Positions 54,675-63,999 of a DNA stretch of 64,000 bases are shown here, in pieces (the stretch's first letter is position 1; every line of letters begins with the position of its first letter). The stretch lies in contig NZ_SACY01000001.1 of NCBI RefSeq assembly GCF_004005965.1, positions 310,001-374,000 on the forward strand, given 5' to 3'. The translations under genes were made by a program, and so were the position numbers. The notes under the pieces were generated by a model. The model had not been told where the DNA came from and searched no databases. It worked only from the letters and a program-made list of their open reading frames with translations. This stretch comes from Sandaracinomonas limnophila (lineage in GTDB: Bacteria; Bacteroidota; Bacteroidia; Cytophagales; Spirosomataceae).

Positions 54675-55408
54675 CTTTTTCCTCTAATTATATTATCAAT
54701 CACAATAGCCGTTGATATTCCTACATTGAGGGATTCGGCACCACCAATTCTAGGAATAGTTATTTTTTGTCGAATCAAGTTTTCTGTTTCTTGTCTAATA
54801 CCATTCGATTCATTTCCTAAAACAATTAACATGTCTTGGGGGAATTTAATCTGATATATTGATTCACCTTCTAAAAATGTTCCTAAAACTTGAATTTCTG
54901 GATTATTTTCAATGATAGTATGTAAAGCAGTACTGATTACATTAACTCTTGTAAAAGAGCCCATGGTAGAAATAATAGTTTTAGGATTATAAAAGTCTGT
55001 TGTATCTTCGGAAACATAAATTGTATTAATTCCGTACCAATCGCAAATTCTTACAATTGTACCCAAATTGCCAGGGTCGCGAATTCCATCTAAGTAAATG
55101 TTTATTCCCTTAAGATGTAAATTTGATTCTGGATTTTCATTTATATGTACAACTGCAAATCCAAAAGAATTAGATTGCAAGGCAGAATATTTTTTTATTT
55201 GGTCCTCAGAAAGAAAAAATACGTTAGATAGGTTTTCAAAGGAAGATCTTAAATTTTCATTTAAAACTAGGATTTCATAAGCCCAATTTGATTTTAATAA
55301 TTCTTCTATACATTTTTCCCCTTCAACTAAAAATAGAAGATTCTCCTTTCTACCCTTCTTAGAGTGTAAAGAATTGATTAATTTTATTTGTCTATTGCTT
55401 AAGGACAT
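54671..55408 (-). CDS. SpoU/TrmH-family RNA 2'-O-methyltransferase
   Basis: A 245-residue SPOUT methyltransferase. An N-terminal substrate-binding domain (NRQIKLINSLHSKKGRKENLLFLVEGEKCIEELL) precedes the knotted AdoMet domain with motif 1 LDGIRDPGNLGTIVR, motif 2 IVLGNESNGIR and motif 3 IPRIGGAESLNVGISTAIV. It methylates a ribose 2'-OH in rRNA or tRNA; the target site cannot be told. The start ATG ends at 55408 and abuts the TTG start of the divergent tamL-like gene with no gap. Confidence 0.9.
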   Translation of the reverse strand: MSLSNRQIKLINSLHSKKGRKENLLFLVEGEKCIEELLKSNWAYEILVLNENLRSSFENLSNVFFLSEDQIKKYSALQSNSFGFAVVHINENPESNLHLKGINIYLDGIRDPGNLGTIVRICDWYGINTIYVSEDTTDFYNPKTIISTMGSFTRVNVISTALHTIIENNPEIQVLGTFLEGESIYQIKFPQDMLIVLGNESNGIRQETENLIRQKITIPRIGGAESLNVGISTAIVIDNIIRGKS

Positions 55409-57688
55409 TTGAAAAACGTATTAATTTATTTATTCTTTCTAGTTTTCATCACATCATGTGTTGGAGTGAAGGATTATGTTCCTTCTGAACCTAAAATTGA
55501 TTATATTTCAATTAAAGGTACAAAGGTAATCCCTGAGACTGAAATTAGAACTAATGTTTATCAAGTAAAATATTCTTACAAACGTTTATTTTCATCTGCT
55601 TTATATTTATTTCTAGAAAATAAGCGTTTAAAAAATGACTCATTAGGTAGAAAAAATCCAGCCATCCACTTTTTTACCAATTATAATCCGAGATTTTCAA
55701 ATGAGCTAATTTCCGATATTAAAAAAAATATATCTAATTATTATCAACAAAAAGGATTTTTAAAATCAGTTATTGAATTGAAAATCGATTCCTTAAAAAA
55801 GTCTAAAAACCTTTTTGGTATTCAAATAAATATTAAAGAAGGCCAAGCAAGCGTATTTTCCAAAAAAGATTCGGTTTTAGTTAATAATCCTGCATTACAT
55901 AGTTTAGTAGATAAGTATTTAAAAACTGAAAGTTTAATATATGCGAATCGAAATTTAGACTTAAGTGTTTTGAGACAAGAGAAGGACGCTTTGGCCTTAT
56001 ATTACAAAAATCAGGGATATTACTATTTTTCTTCTAATGATATTGGTATTTATTTAAATGATATTAGTGATTCTTCTTTAAATCAGGTAGGTTTAGTTTA
56101 TAAAATCCCAAATGCTAAAGGGATATTTATTAATAAATTATATGATCGAATTTTTAGATTTACGAGTCCCGAATTTTTGATAAAAAAAGCTGAAAATTCA
56201 TATAATTTTGAACCAACTGATTTTTCTACGACTAATGCTTTAAATAAATTAATTAAATTAAAAGAAGGGGATTTATATTCTAACACAAAAATTAATCAGG
56301 GCCTTCAAAATATTTATTTAACTGATCAATTCAAATCAGTTTCTATTAGATTTGATACTACTAAAACAGTTTTAAGTCCTCATATTGAGTTAGTTGAAAG
56401 TGATAAGTTAAATTTTACTTCAGAATTTGGAGGTAGTGTTTTTAGAGGTATTCCAGGTCCATTTTTAACCAATTCTTTAAAAATTCGAAGAGTATTTTCA
56501 CATTTGGATAATATAGATTTTTCTGCTCGAGTTGGTTATGAGGCTCAAGCTGGATTTATAAATACAAGTCAAACGCGAAACAATTTTGAAGTTAATTTAA
56601 GTACGAGTTATAATTACCCGAACCTATTTTTACCGCAAAAAAGTTTAAAATTTTTAGGTGATTTTTTTGCTCCTCAAACCCAATTTGGTCTTGGATATGA
56701 TTATATAAATAGACCAGAATATTTGCGAACCAATTTTAAGTTATTTCAAAATTTGTATTGGCGGAAGTCAACAAATAAGTATTTCCAGCTTTCATTTATC
56801 AATTTAAATTTGATAAATACATCCTACCCTTCAACAACAATTGCTTCAGATTTTCAAAACTATTTAGTAGAATTAAAGGCAAATGGAAATAATTTATATA
56901 GAAGTTTTAATCCAAGTTTTGTTTCGTCTATCTATTTTAACTACAATTATCGAAATTTTAATACCACAAATTCATTGATAAGAGGATATACAATGAATTT
57001 GGGTTTGGAATCAGGTGGTACTACATTGAATTTTTTACCCAATAATAAAATTGAATTTATATCGAATTTATTCAAATACCAGCAGGATATTCAATTTTAT
57101 CGTTTTCTTCGTTTAAGTTTCGACTATAGAAAATATATTTTATTAGGTTATCATGGTAATTCACAAATAGCCTTTAAGTTTTTATCTGGACTGGCTTATG
57201 CCTATGGTGGAGAAAATAATTACCAATTACCTTATGAAAAGAACTTTTTTATAGGTGGTCCAAGTAGTTTGCGAGCTTGGAAACCTCGTAGATTAGGTCC
57301 AGGATCAAATATTTCAAGTGGTTTAATGGAACAACCAGGAAGTATTTTATTGGAATCCTCTATTGAATATCGTTTTCCTTTAGTGAAATTTTTTGGAAAT
57401 ATAAATGGGGCATTATTTGTTGATGCTGGAAATGTTTGGAATTTTGCACAGTCATTTTATCCTTCAGAAAGTGTTTTCCAATTGAATAACTTTTATAATC
57501 AAATTGCTGTAGGTACGGGATTAGGCTTGCGATGGGATTTTACCTATTTTTTATTACGCTTAGATTTAGCTACGAAAGTAATAAATCCTGCTAATGCCCC
57601 TAATGAAAAATGGGTTCTCCCTAAAACCACATTTCGTGATGGGGAGAACCCAATTGAATTTAATATTGGAATTGGTTATCCATTCTAA
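55409..57688 (+). CDS. Omp85-family outer-membrane protein with lipoprotein signal (TamL-like)
   Basis: A 759-residue protein. The N-terminus MKNVLIYLFFLVFITSC is a lipoprotein signal with Cys17 as the predicted acylated residue. POTRA-type domains follow (about 25-330; YYQQKGFLKSVIELKID, YYKNQGYYYFSSNDI, LKEGDLYSNTKINQGLQNI), then a 16-strand-type barrel (about 340-759) containing the Omp85 loop-6 motif region FIGGPSSLRAWKPRRLGPG. A lipid-anchored TamA is the TamL type of Bacteroidota, acting with TamB in envelope assembly. The TTG at 55409 is the only start that keeps the signal. The stop abuts the next gene's stop with no gap. Confidence 0.88.
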   Translation: MKNVLIYLFFLVFITSCVGVKDYVPSEPKIDYISIKGTKVIPETEIRTNVYQVKYSYKRLFSSALYLFLENKRLKNDSLGRKNPAIHFFTNYNPRFSNELISDIKKNISNYYQQKGFLKSVIELKIDSLKKSKNLFGIQINIKEGQASVFSKKDSVLVNNPALHSLVDKYLKTESLIYANRNLDLSVLRQEKDALALYYKNQGYYYFSSNDIGIYLNDISDSSLNQVGLVYKIPNAKGIFINKLYDRIFRFTSPEFLIKKAENSYNFEPTDFSTTNALNKLIKLKEGDLYSNTKINQGLQNIYLTDQFKSVSIRFDTTKTVLSPHIELVESDKLNFTSEFGGSVFRGIPGPFLTNSLKIRRVFSHLDNIDFSARVGYEAQAGFINTSQTRNNFEVNLSTSYNYPNLFLPQKSLKFLGDFFAPQTQFGLGYDYINRPEYLRTNFKLFQNLYWRKSTNKYFQLSFINLNLINTSYPSTTIASDFQNYLVELKANGNNLYRSFNPSFVSSIYFNYNYRNFNTTNSLIRGYTMNLGLESGGTTLNFLPNNKIEFISNLFKYQQDIQFYRFLRLSFDYRKYILLGYHGNSQIAFKFLSGLAYAYGGENNYQLPYEKNFFIGGPSSLRAWKPRRLGPGSNISSGLMEQPGSILLESSIEYRFPLVKFFGNINGALFVDAGNVWNFAQSFYPSESVFQLNNFYNQIAVGTGLGLRWDFTYFLLRLDLATKVINPANAPNEKWVLPKTTFRDGENPIEFNIGIGYPF

Positions 57689-58642
57689 TTATTTTCTTGA
57701 AATTGCTTTTAATGCTTTTTCAACAATATTATTAGCATCTAAACCATATTTTGTCATCAATTCTGCTGGTTTTCCTGATTCACCAAAGGAGTCATTAACC
57801 CCCACAAATTCCATTGGATAAGCACTTGTTTGAATTAATAACTGCGCAATAGAATCGCCTAATCCGCCATTTATCTGATGCTCTTCTGCAGAAACTAAAC
57901 ATTTAGTTTTAGCTACTGATTTTAAAATTGCTTCAGAATCTAATGGTTTAATTGTATGGATATTAATAACTTCTGCCTTAATACCTTTCTCTAACAATAT
58001 TTCTGCTGCTTGTATAGACTCCCAAACTAAATGGCCAGTTGCAAAAATACTAACGTCTGAACCTTCAATTAAATTAATTGCTTTACCAATTTCAAATTTT
58101 TGATCCTCTGGAGTAAATACAGGGACTACAGGACGACCAAATCGTAAATAAACGGGTCCTTCATGTTCTGCAATAGCAATGGTTGCAGCTTTTGTCTGAT
58201 TATAATCACATGGATTAATGACAACCATTCCTGGTAACATTTTCATCAAACCAATATCTTCTAAGATTTGATGGGTAGCACCATCTTCTCCTAAAGTAAG
58301 ACCAGCGTGAGAACAACAAATTTTAACGTTTGTGCCTGAATAGGCAACAGACTGTCTGATTTGGTCATAAACACGACCAGTACCGAAGTTTGCAAAAGTT
58401 GTGGCATAAGGTATTTTACCAGCAACAGCTAATCCCGCGGAAATTCCAATCATATTAGCCTCAGCAATACCTGTTTGAAAAAATCTTTCAGGAGAATTTT
58501 TAATAAATCCTTCTAATTTCAAGGATCCAATTAAATCTGCACAAAGAGCTACTACGTTTGGATTATGTTGACTTAAATATTCCATTCCGGCTCCAAAACC
58601 GGATCTTGTATCTTTTTTTGTTTCGTATGTGAAAAATGCCAT
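57689..58642 (-). CDS. Transketolase, C-terminal subunit
   Basis: A 317-residue protein holding the pyrimidine-binding and C-terminal transketolase domains (FFQTGIAEANMIGISAGLAVAGKIPYATTFANF, HAGLTLGEDGATHQ, VYLRFGRP, SAEEHQINGGLG). The TGIAEANM glutamate activates thiamine diphosphate. Together with the product of the gene 12 nt upstream it makes a full transketolase, split into two chains as in many bacteria and archaea. It links pentose phosphate and glycolysis. Confidence 0.93.
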   Translation of the reverse strand: MAFFTYETKKDTRSGFGAGMEYLSQHNPNVVALCADLIGSLKLEGFIKNSPERFFQTGIAEANMIGISAGLAVAGKIPYATTFANFGTGRVYDQIRQSVAYSGTNVKICCSHAGLTLGEDGATHQILEDIGLMKMLPGMVVINPCDYNQTKAATIAIAEHEGPVYLRFGRPVVPVFTPEDQKFEIGKAINLIEGSDVSIFATGHLVWESIQAAEILLEKGIKAEVINIHTIKPLDSEAILKSVAKTKCLVSAEEHQINGGLGDSIAQLLIQTSAYPMEFVGVNDSFGESGKPAELMTKYGLDANNIVEKALKAISRK

Positions 58643-58654
58643 TGTAATCCTATT

Positions 58655-59512
58655 TTAATAATCTCCTAATGTTTCATTTAATTGTGCCAATGCATCAGCA
58701 AGTTGTTGGTCATTTGGTGCAACACCATGCCATTTGTGAGATCCCATCATGAAATCTACACCTGCTCCCATTTCTGTTTGCATTAATATCATTATTGGAG
58801 TCCCTTTTCCAGCTAATGATTTGGCCTTATCCAAAGTAGATACAACTTCTGACATATTATTGCCATTCATTGATAGGATTTCCCATCCAAAAGCTTTGTA
58901 TTTTGCTGCTAAGTCACGATTGCTCATAACTTTTTCTGTTGGACCGTCAATCTGCTGACCATTTACGTCGATAATTGCAATTAAATTATCTACTTTATGG
59001 TGCGGTGCATACATTGCAGCTTCCCATACTTGACCTTCATTTTGCTCACCATCTCCCATTAAACAATAAACTAAACTAGCATCCTTGTTTAATTTCTTTG
59101 CTTGAGCTGTTCCAATAGCAACACTTAATCCTTGTCCAAGACTACCAGAAGCAATACGAATTCCTTCTAAATGCTCATGTGGTGTTGGATGTCCTTGTAA
59201 ACGCGTATTTAATTTACGGAACGTTCCTAATTCATTAATCGGAAAATAACCTCTTCTACTCAAAACTGAATATAATAATGGACTAATATGGCCATTTGAA
59301 AGATAAAAAACATCTTCTCCATTTCCTGTTTTGTCGAAAACTACTTTTCCATTTGCATCAGATTTTAAATTCATAGCTTTGAAAAATAATCCAACTAATA
59401 AATCTGTACAACCTAATGAACCACCTGGATGACCTGACTGGCAGGCATGTACCATTCGTAAAATATCTCTTCTTACTTGAGATGCTACTTGTTCTAATTC
59501 TTGTGTTTGCAT
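58655..59512 (-). CDS. Transketolase, N-terminal subunit
   Basis: A 285-residue protein with the thiamine-diphosphate-binding domain: CQSGHPGGSLGCTDLLVGLF, GHISPLLYSVLSRRG, GSLGQGLSVAIG, and the GDG-type cofactor motif YCLMGDGEQNEGQVWEA. It pairs with the C-terminal subunit just downstream. It follows bcp by 8 nt on the same strand. Confidence 0.93.
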   Translation of the reverse strand: MQTQELEQVASQVRRDILRMVHACQSGHPGGSLGCTDLLVGLFFKAMNLKSDANGKVVFDKTGNGEDVFYLSNGHISPLLYSVLSRRGYFPINELGTFRKLNTRLQGHPTPHEHLEGIRIASGSLGQGLSVAIGTAQAKKLNKDASLVYCLMGDGEQNEGQVWEAAMYAPHHKVDNLIAIIDVNGQQIDGPTEKVMSNRDLAAKYKAFGWEILSMNGNNMSEVVSTLDKAKSLAGKGTPIMILMQTEMGAGVDFMMGSHKWHGVAPNDQQLADALAQLNETLGDY

Positions 59513-59520
59513 AATAAATT

Positions 59521-59967
59521 TTAGTGGATTTGATTAGAATGATTTTTTGTATCCACTTTTTCAATAATATCTGTAATAATTCCTTCTTCGTTAATTAAGA
59601 AGGTTGTTCTGGCAGTACCCATGTAAGTTCTACCATACATAGATTTCTCTACCCACACACCATAAGCATTAACTAAATCTAAATTTGAATCCGATAAAAG
59701 AGAAAAATTTAAATTGTATTTCTTCTTAAACTTTGTGTGTTTCTCATTTGAATCAATACTTACTCCAATTACCTTGTAACCTTTATTTTGTAGTAATTCT
59801 AAATTATCATTTAAATTACAAGCCTGCGCGGTACATCCTGGAGTATCGTCTTTGGGGTAAAAATAAAGAACTATTTTAGATCCCAAAAGCTTTGTTGAAT
59901 TGACTTCATTTCCATCTGAATCCAATTGATTTAATAAGGGGGCCTTATCTCCTATTTTAAGTTTCAT
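59521..59967 (-). CDS. bcp: Thioredoxin-dependent peroxiredoxin Bcp (PrxQ type)
   Basis: A 148-residue atypical peroxiredoxin. The catalytic Cys lies in YFYPKDDTPGCTAQACNLND, with the resolving cysteine five residues later, as in E. coli Bcp. YGVWVEKSMYGRTYMGTARTTFLINEEG is typical of the family. It reduces hydroperoxides with thioredoxin as donor. It overlaps the FAH-family gene by one base. Confidence 0.94.
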   Translation of the reverse strand: MKLKIGDKAPLLNQLDSDGNEVNSTKLLGSKIVLYFYPKDDTPGCTAQACNLNDNLELLQNKGYKVIGVSIDSNEKHTKFKKKYNLNFSLLSDSNLDLVNAYGVWVEKSMYGRTYMGTARTTFLINEEGIITDIIEKVDTKNHSNQIH

Positions 59968-60578
59968 TACAAGATGTTTAAATCAAATAATTTTTCTTCA
60001 CCTAAATAACCTTCCAATTTATCATTTGCTTTAACAGCACTAACTCCAGCGGGAGTACCTGTAAAAATCAGATCACCTGTTTTTAATGTAAAGTATTTTG
60101 AAATTTCTTCAATTAAGGCGGGTAATTTCCAAATCATTAGACCTGAATGTCCATTTTGAACAGTTTCTCCATTTTTAATTAATGAAAAATGAATATCAGA
60201 TGCCAAAAGATCTTCAGAAAATGCTTTTAAATCAGAAACTAGAGCAGAACCATCAAATGCTTTTGCTTTTTCCCAAGGTAAACCCTTCTCCTTTAATTTG
60301 GATTGTACATCACGTGCTGTAAAATCGATTCCAATACCATAAGAATCAATGTATTTATGAGCAAATTTGGCTTCAATATTTTTGCCAACTTTACCAATTC
60401 TAAATACTAATTCAATTTCATGATGTATATCGTTTGAAAATTTAGGTAGGTAGAAACTTTTTCCTTTTTCAAGGATGGCAGAGTCTGGTTTTAAAAATAA
60501 AACAGGTTCTGTTGGTTTTTCATTTGCTAATTCATGAATATGATCAACATAATTTCTACCTACACAAATAATTTTCAT
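59967..60578 (-). CDS. Fumarylacetoacetate hydrolase-family protein
   Basis: A 203-residue FAH-fold enzyme: ICVGRNYVDHIHEL, PVLFLKPDSAI, the metal ligands in HHEIELVFRIGK, IGIDFTARDVQ, and DLIFTGTPAGVSAV. Short members act as acylpyruvate hydrolases or oxaloacetate decarboxylases (FAHD1 group). The neighbour sucC makes a role in oxaloacetate or 2-keto acid turnover possible, but the substrate is not established. Confidence 0.9.
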   Translation of the reverse strand: MKIICVGRNYVDHIHELANEKPTEPVLFLKPDSAILEKGKSFYLPKFSNDIHHEIELVFRIGKVGKNIEAKFAHKYIDSYGIGIDFTARDVQSKLKEKGLPWEKAKAFDGSALVSDLKAFSEDLLASDIHFSLIKNGETVQNGHSGLMIWKLPALIEEISKYFTLKTGDLIFTGTPAGVSAVKANDKLEGYLGEEKLFDLNIL

Positions 60579-60584
60579 ATAAAA

Positions 60585-61775
60585 CTATTTTAATACCTCA
60601 GAAACTAATTTTGCTGCATCTTTTAACAATACTGCAGAGAATACTTTCAAACCAGAGTTATTAATGATTGCAGCACCTTCCTCGGCGTTTGTTCCTTGCA
60701 AACGAACAATGATTGGTACATTAATTTCACCGATATTTTTGTAAGCTTCTACTACTCCATTGGCAACACGGTCACAACGAACGATACCGCCAAAGATGTT
60801 AATTAAGATAGCCTTTACGTTTGGATCTTTTAAAATAATTCTGAAACCAGCTTCTACGGTTTTAGCATTTGCTCCACCCCCAACATCAAGGAAGTTAGCC
60901 GGATCTCCTCCAGACAATTTAATAATATCCATGGTAGCCATTGCTAAACCAGCGCCATTAACCATACAACCTACGTTACCATCAAGTTTAACATAGTTTA
61001 GGTCGTTAGCTGCAGCCTCAACTTCTAATGGATCCTCTTCTGTAATATCTCTTAACTCAGCTAAATCCTTGTGACGATACAAAGCGTTGTCATCTAAGTT
61101 TACTTTAGCATCAACTGCTAAGATTTTATTATCAGATGTTTTTAAAACTGGGTTGATTTCAAACATTGATGAATCTGTTTCAACATAAGCACGGTAAAGT
61201 GATTTGATGAAACTAACCATTTCTTTAAATGCTTGTCCAGATAAACCTAATAAAAATGCTACTTTACGTGCTTGAAAATCTTGCAATCCAACACGAGGAT
61301 CAATCCATTCTTTGATGATTTTTTCTGGAGAATGTTCTGCAACCTCCTCAATATCCATACCACCTTCGGTAGATGCCATGATTACGTTACAAGCTTTACC
61401 TCTATCCAATAAAATGGATAAATAATATTCTTTAACTTCAGATTCACCTGGATAATAAACATCCTCAGAAATTAAAATTTTATTCACTTTTTTTCCTTCA
61501 GGACCAGTTTGGTGTGTGATCAATTGCATTCCCAAAATCTGACTAGCGCGTTCCTTAACTTCATCTAAATTCTTAGCAAGTTTAACTCCTCCTCCTTTTC
61601 CTCGTCCACCTGCGTGAATTTGAGCTTTAACTACGAACCAACCTGTTCCGGTTTGTTCTTTCAATTTTTCTGCTGCTGGAACTGCATCTCCCACTTGGTC
61701 GACAACGATACCTTCCTGAATTCTAACTCCGTAGCTTTTTAAAATCTCTTTTGCTTGGTATTCGTGAATATTCAT
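60585..61775 (-). CDS. sucC: Succinyl-CoA synthetase beta subunit
   Basis: A 396-residue ATP-grasp subunit: [66 protein letters not shown], the CoA/phosphate side [15 protein letters not shown] and [16 protein letters not shown]. It converts succinyl-CoA and ADP (or GDP) to succinate and ATP (or GTP) in the TCA cycle with SucD, which is not in the window. First gene of the minus-strand run sucC, FAH, bcp, transketolase. Confidence 0.96.
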   Translation of the reverse strand: MNIHEYQAKEILKSYGVRIQEGIVVDQVGDAVPAAEKLKEQTGTGWFVVKAQIHAGGRGKGGGVKLAKNLDEVKERASQILGMQLITHQTGPEGKKVNKILISEDVYYPGESEVKEYYLSILLDRGKACNVIMASTEGGMDIEEVAEHSPEKIIKEWIDPRVGLQDFQARKVAFLLGLSGQAFKEMVSFIKSLYRAYVETDSSMFEINPVLKTSDNKILAVDAKVNLDDNALYRHKDLAELRDITEEDPLEVEAAANDLNYVKLDGNVGCMVNGAGLAMATMDIIKLSGGDPANFLDVGGGANAKTVEAGFRIILKDPNVKAILINIFGGIVRCDRVANGVVEAYKNIGEINVPIIVRLQGTNAEEGAAIINNSGLKVFSAVLLKDAAKLVSEVLK

Positions 61776-61873
61776 TTTAAATTATTTTTTTTAATTCGTG
61801 AAATTACTACTTATTTGCCAAATAATTAAAAGTTTATCATAAGTTGTTGAAAATCTAAAAATTGTTCAAAAAA

Positions 61874-62530
61874 ATGTTAGAATTAACTAATGTTTGTAAA
61901 AGCATACAAAATCAAAAAATATTAAAGGATATTAGTTTTAAAATGGAGCCCCAACAATTGGTTTCTATTTTGGGACCATCAGGGTCAGGAAAAAGTACGC
62001 TATTACATATTATTGGAACCCTTTTACCTTTCGATTCAGGTGATATTAAGTTTGAAAATATTGCATACGAACAAATGAGAGAAAAGGAAATGATTCATTT
62101 TAGGAATTCTCATTTGGGTTTTGTTTATCAATTTCATAATCTCCTGGGTGAATTTACCTGTCAAGAAAATATTTTAATGCCACTTTTTATTAGAGAAAAA
62201 AAGATTTCAGAAGAGCAATTGGATTATTTAAGTTTTATTACCCAAAAGCTTAAAATAGATACTCATTTGAGTAAATTTCCTTCTCAACTTTCTGGAGGTG
62301 AACAGCAACGGGTAGCAGTAGCTCGCGCTATAATTCATCAACCCAAATTATTATTAGCAGATGAGCCTACAGGTAATTTAGACAATGATAATGCGCATAA
62401 ATTGTATGATTTGTTTCTAGATCTTAAAGAAAATATCAAACAATCTATTTTGATGGTTACCCACAATGAAAGTTTAACTTCTCAATCTGACCAGATTATT
62501 TATTTAAATTCAGGACAAATAGTCGAATAA
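61874..62530 (+). CDS. lolD: Lipoprotein-releasing ABC transporter ATPase (LolD-like)
   Basis: A 218-residue ABC ATPase of the LolD/MacB group: Walker [15 protein letters not shown]-loop [16 protein letters not shown] (the FHNLL...ENI segment is characteristic of LolD), signature [15 protein letters not shown], Walker [13 protein letters not shown], switch VTHNESL. It would power LolCE to release lipoproteins from the inner membrane. No permease gene is adjacent. I chose the ATG at 61874; the TTG at 61862 adds four residues. Confidence 0.9.
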   Translation: MLELTNVCKSIQNQKILKDISFKMEPQQLVSILGPSGSGKSTLLHIIGTLLPFDSGDIKFENIAYEQMREKEMIHFRNSHLGFVYQFHNLLGEFTCQENILMPLFIREKKISEEQLDYLSFITQKLKIDTHLSKFPSQLSGGEQQRVAVARAIIHQPKLLLADEPTGNLDNDNAHKLYDLFLDLKENIKQSILMVTHNESLTSQSDQIIYLNSGQIVE

Positions 62531-62533
62531 TTC

Positions 62534-62554
62534 TGTCAAAATGTCATACCTTTG
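62534..62554 (+). promoter_or_regulatory. miaB -7 box with adjoining TGTCA direct repeat
   Basis: TACCTTTG (62547-62554) matches TAnnTTTG and lies 20 nt before the miaB ATG. Directly upstream are two copies of TGTCA (62534-62538, 62542-62546) spaced by AAA, where the -33 contact would be; no TTTG is present. Confidence 0.4.
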
Positions 62555-62574
62555 TATTTTATTTTAGTGTAAAA

Positions 62575-63999
62575 ATGCAAGATTTAAAAGTATTATCAAA
62601 GGAAGAAGTAGCTGGCTTAGATTCACCAAAGATTTCAGAAAATTTATTTTTCTCTGATCAACAAAAGAAAGTATATATCGAAAGTTACGGTTGTCAGATG
62701 AATTTTGCAGATTCTGAAATTGTTACCTCAATTTTATTAGAAAATGGATTTGGAACCACCTCTACATTAGAAGAGGCAGATGCTATTTTATTAAATACAT
62801 GTGCAATTCGTGACAATGCTGAACAAAAAATTTGGAATCGTTTAAAGCGTTTTAAAAGTTTAAAAACCCAAAATCCAGATTTAACTGTTGGGGTTTTGGG
62901 ATGTATGGCAGAACGCTTAAAGGTAAAGTTAATCGAAGAAGAAAAAATAGTTGATTTAGTAGCAGGACCTGACTCCTATCGCGATTTACCTCGATTAATG
63001 GGAGAAATTGAATCAGGTAATAAGGCTATAAATGTTTTTCTTTCAAAAGAGGAAACCTATGGAAATATTGAACCCGTTCGTTTACATTCAAATGGCGTAA
63101 CTGCATTTGTTAGTATTATGCGAGGTTGTAACAATATGTGTTCATTCTGTGTTGTGCCTTTTACACGAGGAAGGGAACGTTCAAGAGATGTACATTCGAT
63201 TATAGAGGAGTGCAAGACCTTATTAAAGCAAGGTTACAAAGAAGTTACCCTTTTGGGACAAAATGTAGATTCTTACCATTGGAAGAATCCCAATACTAAC
63301 GAGGATGTGAATTTTGCAAAATTATTAGAATTGGTTGCAAAAATAGATTCGAATTTAAGAGTTCGTTTTTCAACATCTCATCCAAAAGATATTACAGACG
63401 AGGTATTACATACAATGGCAGCTTATGAGAATATTTGCAATAATATTCATTTACCTGCGCAAAGTGGTAATAATCGGATTTTGGAATTAATGAATCGTAC
63501 GTACACGCGTGAATGGTATTTGGATAGAATAGCAGCAATTAAACGAATTATTGGGGAGGATTGTGGTATATCTCATGATTTAATAGCTGGATTTTGTACA
63601 GAAACAGAAGAAGAACATCAGGATACATTAAGTTTAATGGAAGCCGTTCAATATGATTTCGGATATATGTTTGCCTATTCAGAACGTCCAGGTACTCCTG
63701 CTGAAAAGAAATTAAGAGATGATATTCCAGAAGAGGTGAAGAAAAGAAGATTGGCAGAAATTATTGATTTGCAAAGAAAACATTCAGAAATTAGGAATAA
63801 AAGAATGTTGGGACAAGTGCAAAAGATTTTAGTTGAGGGGAATTCAAAACGTTCCCAATTGCAACATTTTGGGAAAAATGATTCTAATAAGACAGTTGTT
63901 TTCGATAAAAAGGGAGAGCAAGTTGGTGATTATGTTTGGGTGAAGATTACAGATTGTACAACTGGTACTTTAATTGGTGAAATTGTTCAAAATGATTAA
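62575..63999 (+). CDS. miaB: tRNA-2-methylthio-N6-dimethylallyladenosine synthase MiaB
   Basis: A 474-residue radical-SAM methylthiotransferase acting on i6A37 of tRNAs that read UNN codons. It has an N-terminal UPF0004 domain with cysteines for the auxiliary cluster ([34 protein letters not shown]), the radical-SAM motif CxxxCxxC in [21 protein letters not shown], and a C-terminal TRAM domain (about 400-474). All cluster cysteines are present. The stop ends at 63999, so the gene is complete. Confidence 0.96.
   Translation: MQDLKVLSKEEVAGLDSPKISENLFFSDQQKKVYIESYGCQMNFADSEIVTSILLENGFGTTSTLEEADAILLNTCAIRDNAEQKIWNRLKRFKSLKTQNPDLTVGVLGCMAERLKVKLIEEEKIVDLVAGPDSYRDLPRLMGEIESGNKAINVFLSKEETYGNIEPVRLHSNGVTAFVSIMRGCNNMCSFCVVPFTRGRERSRDVHSIIEECKTLLKQGYKEVTLLGQNVDSYHWKNPNTNEDVNFAKLLELVAKIDSNLRVRFSTSHPKDITDEVLHTMAAYENICNNIHLPAQSGNNRILELMNRTYTREWYLDRIAAIKRIIGEDCGISHDLIAGFCTETEEEHQDTLSLMEAVQYDFGYMFAYSERPGTPAEKKLRDDIPEEVKKRRLAEIIDLQRKHSEIRNKRMLGQVQKILVEGNSKRSQLQHFGKNDSNKTVVFDKKGEQVGDYVWVKITDCTTGTLIGEIVQND

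Noticed and set aside
57689-59512. Frameshifted single transketolase gene
   Set aside because: Two chains of family-typical length with separate starts and a 12-nt gap match the naturally split transketolase type.
60760-60996. Plus-strand frame of 78 codons opposite sucC
   Set aside because: It is an antisense shadow of a highly conserved gene with no recognisable motif or start signal.
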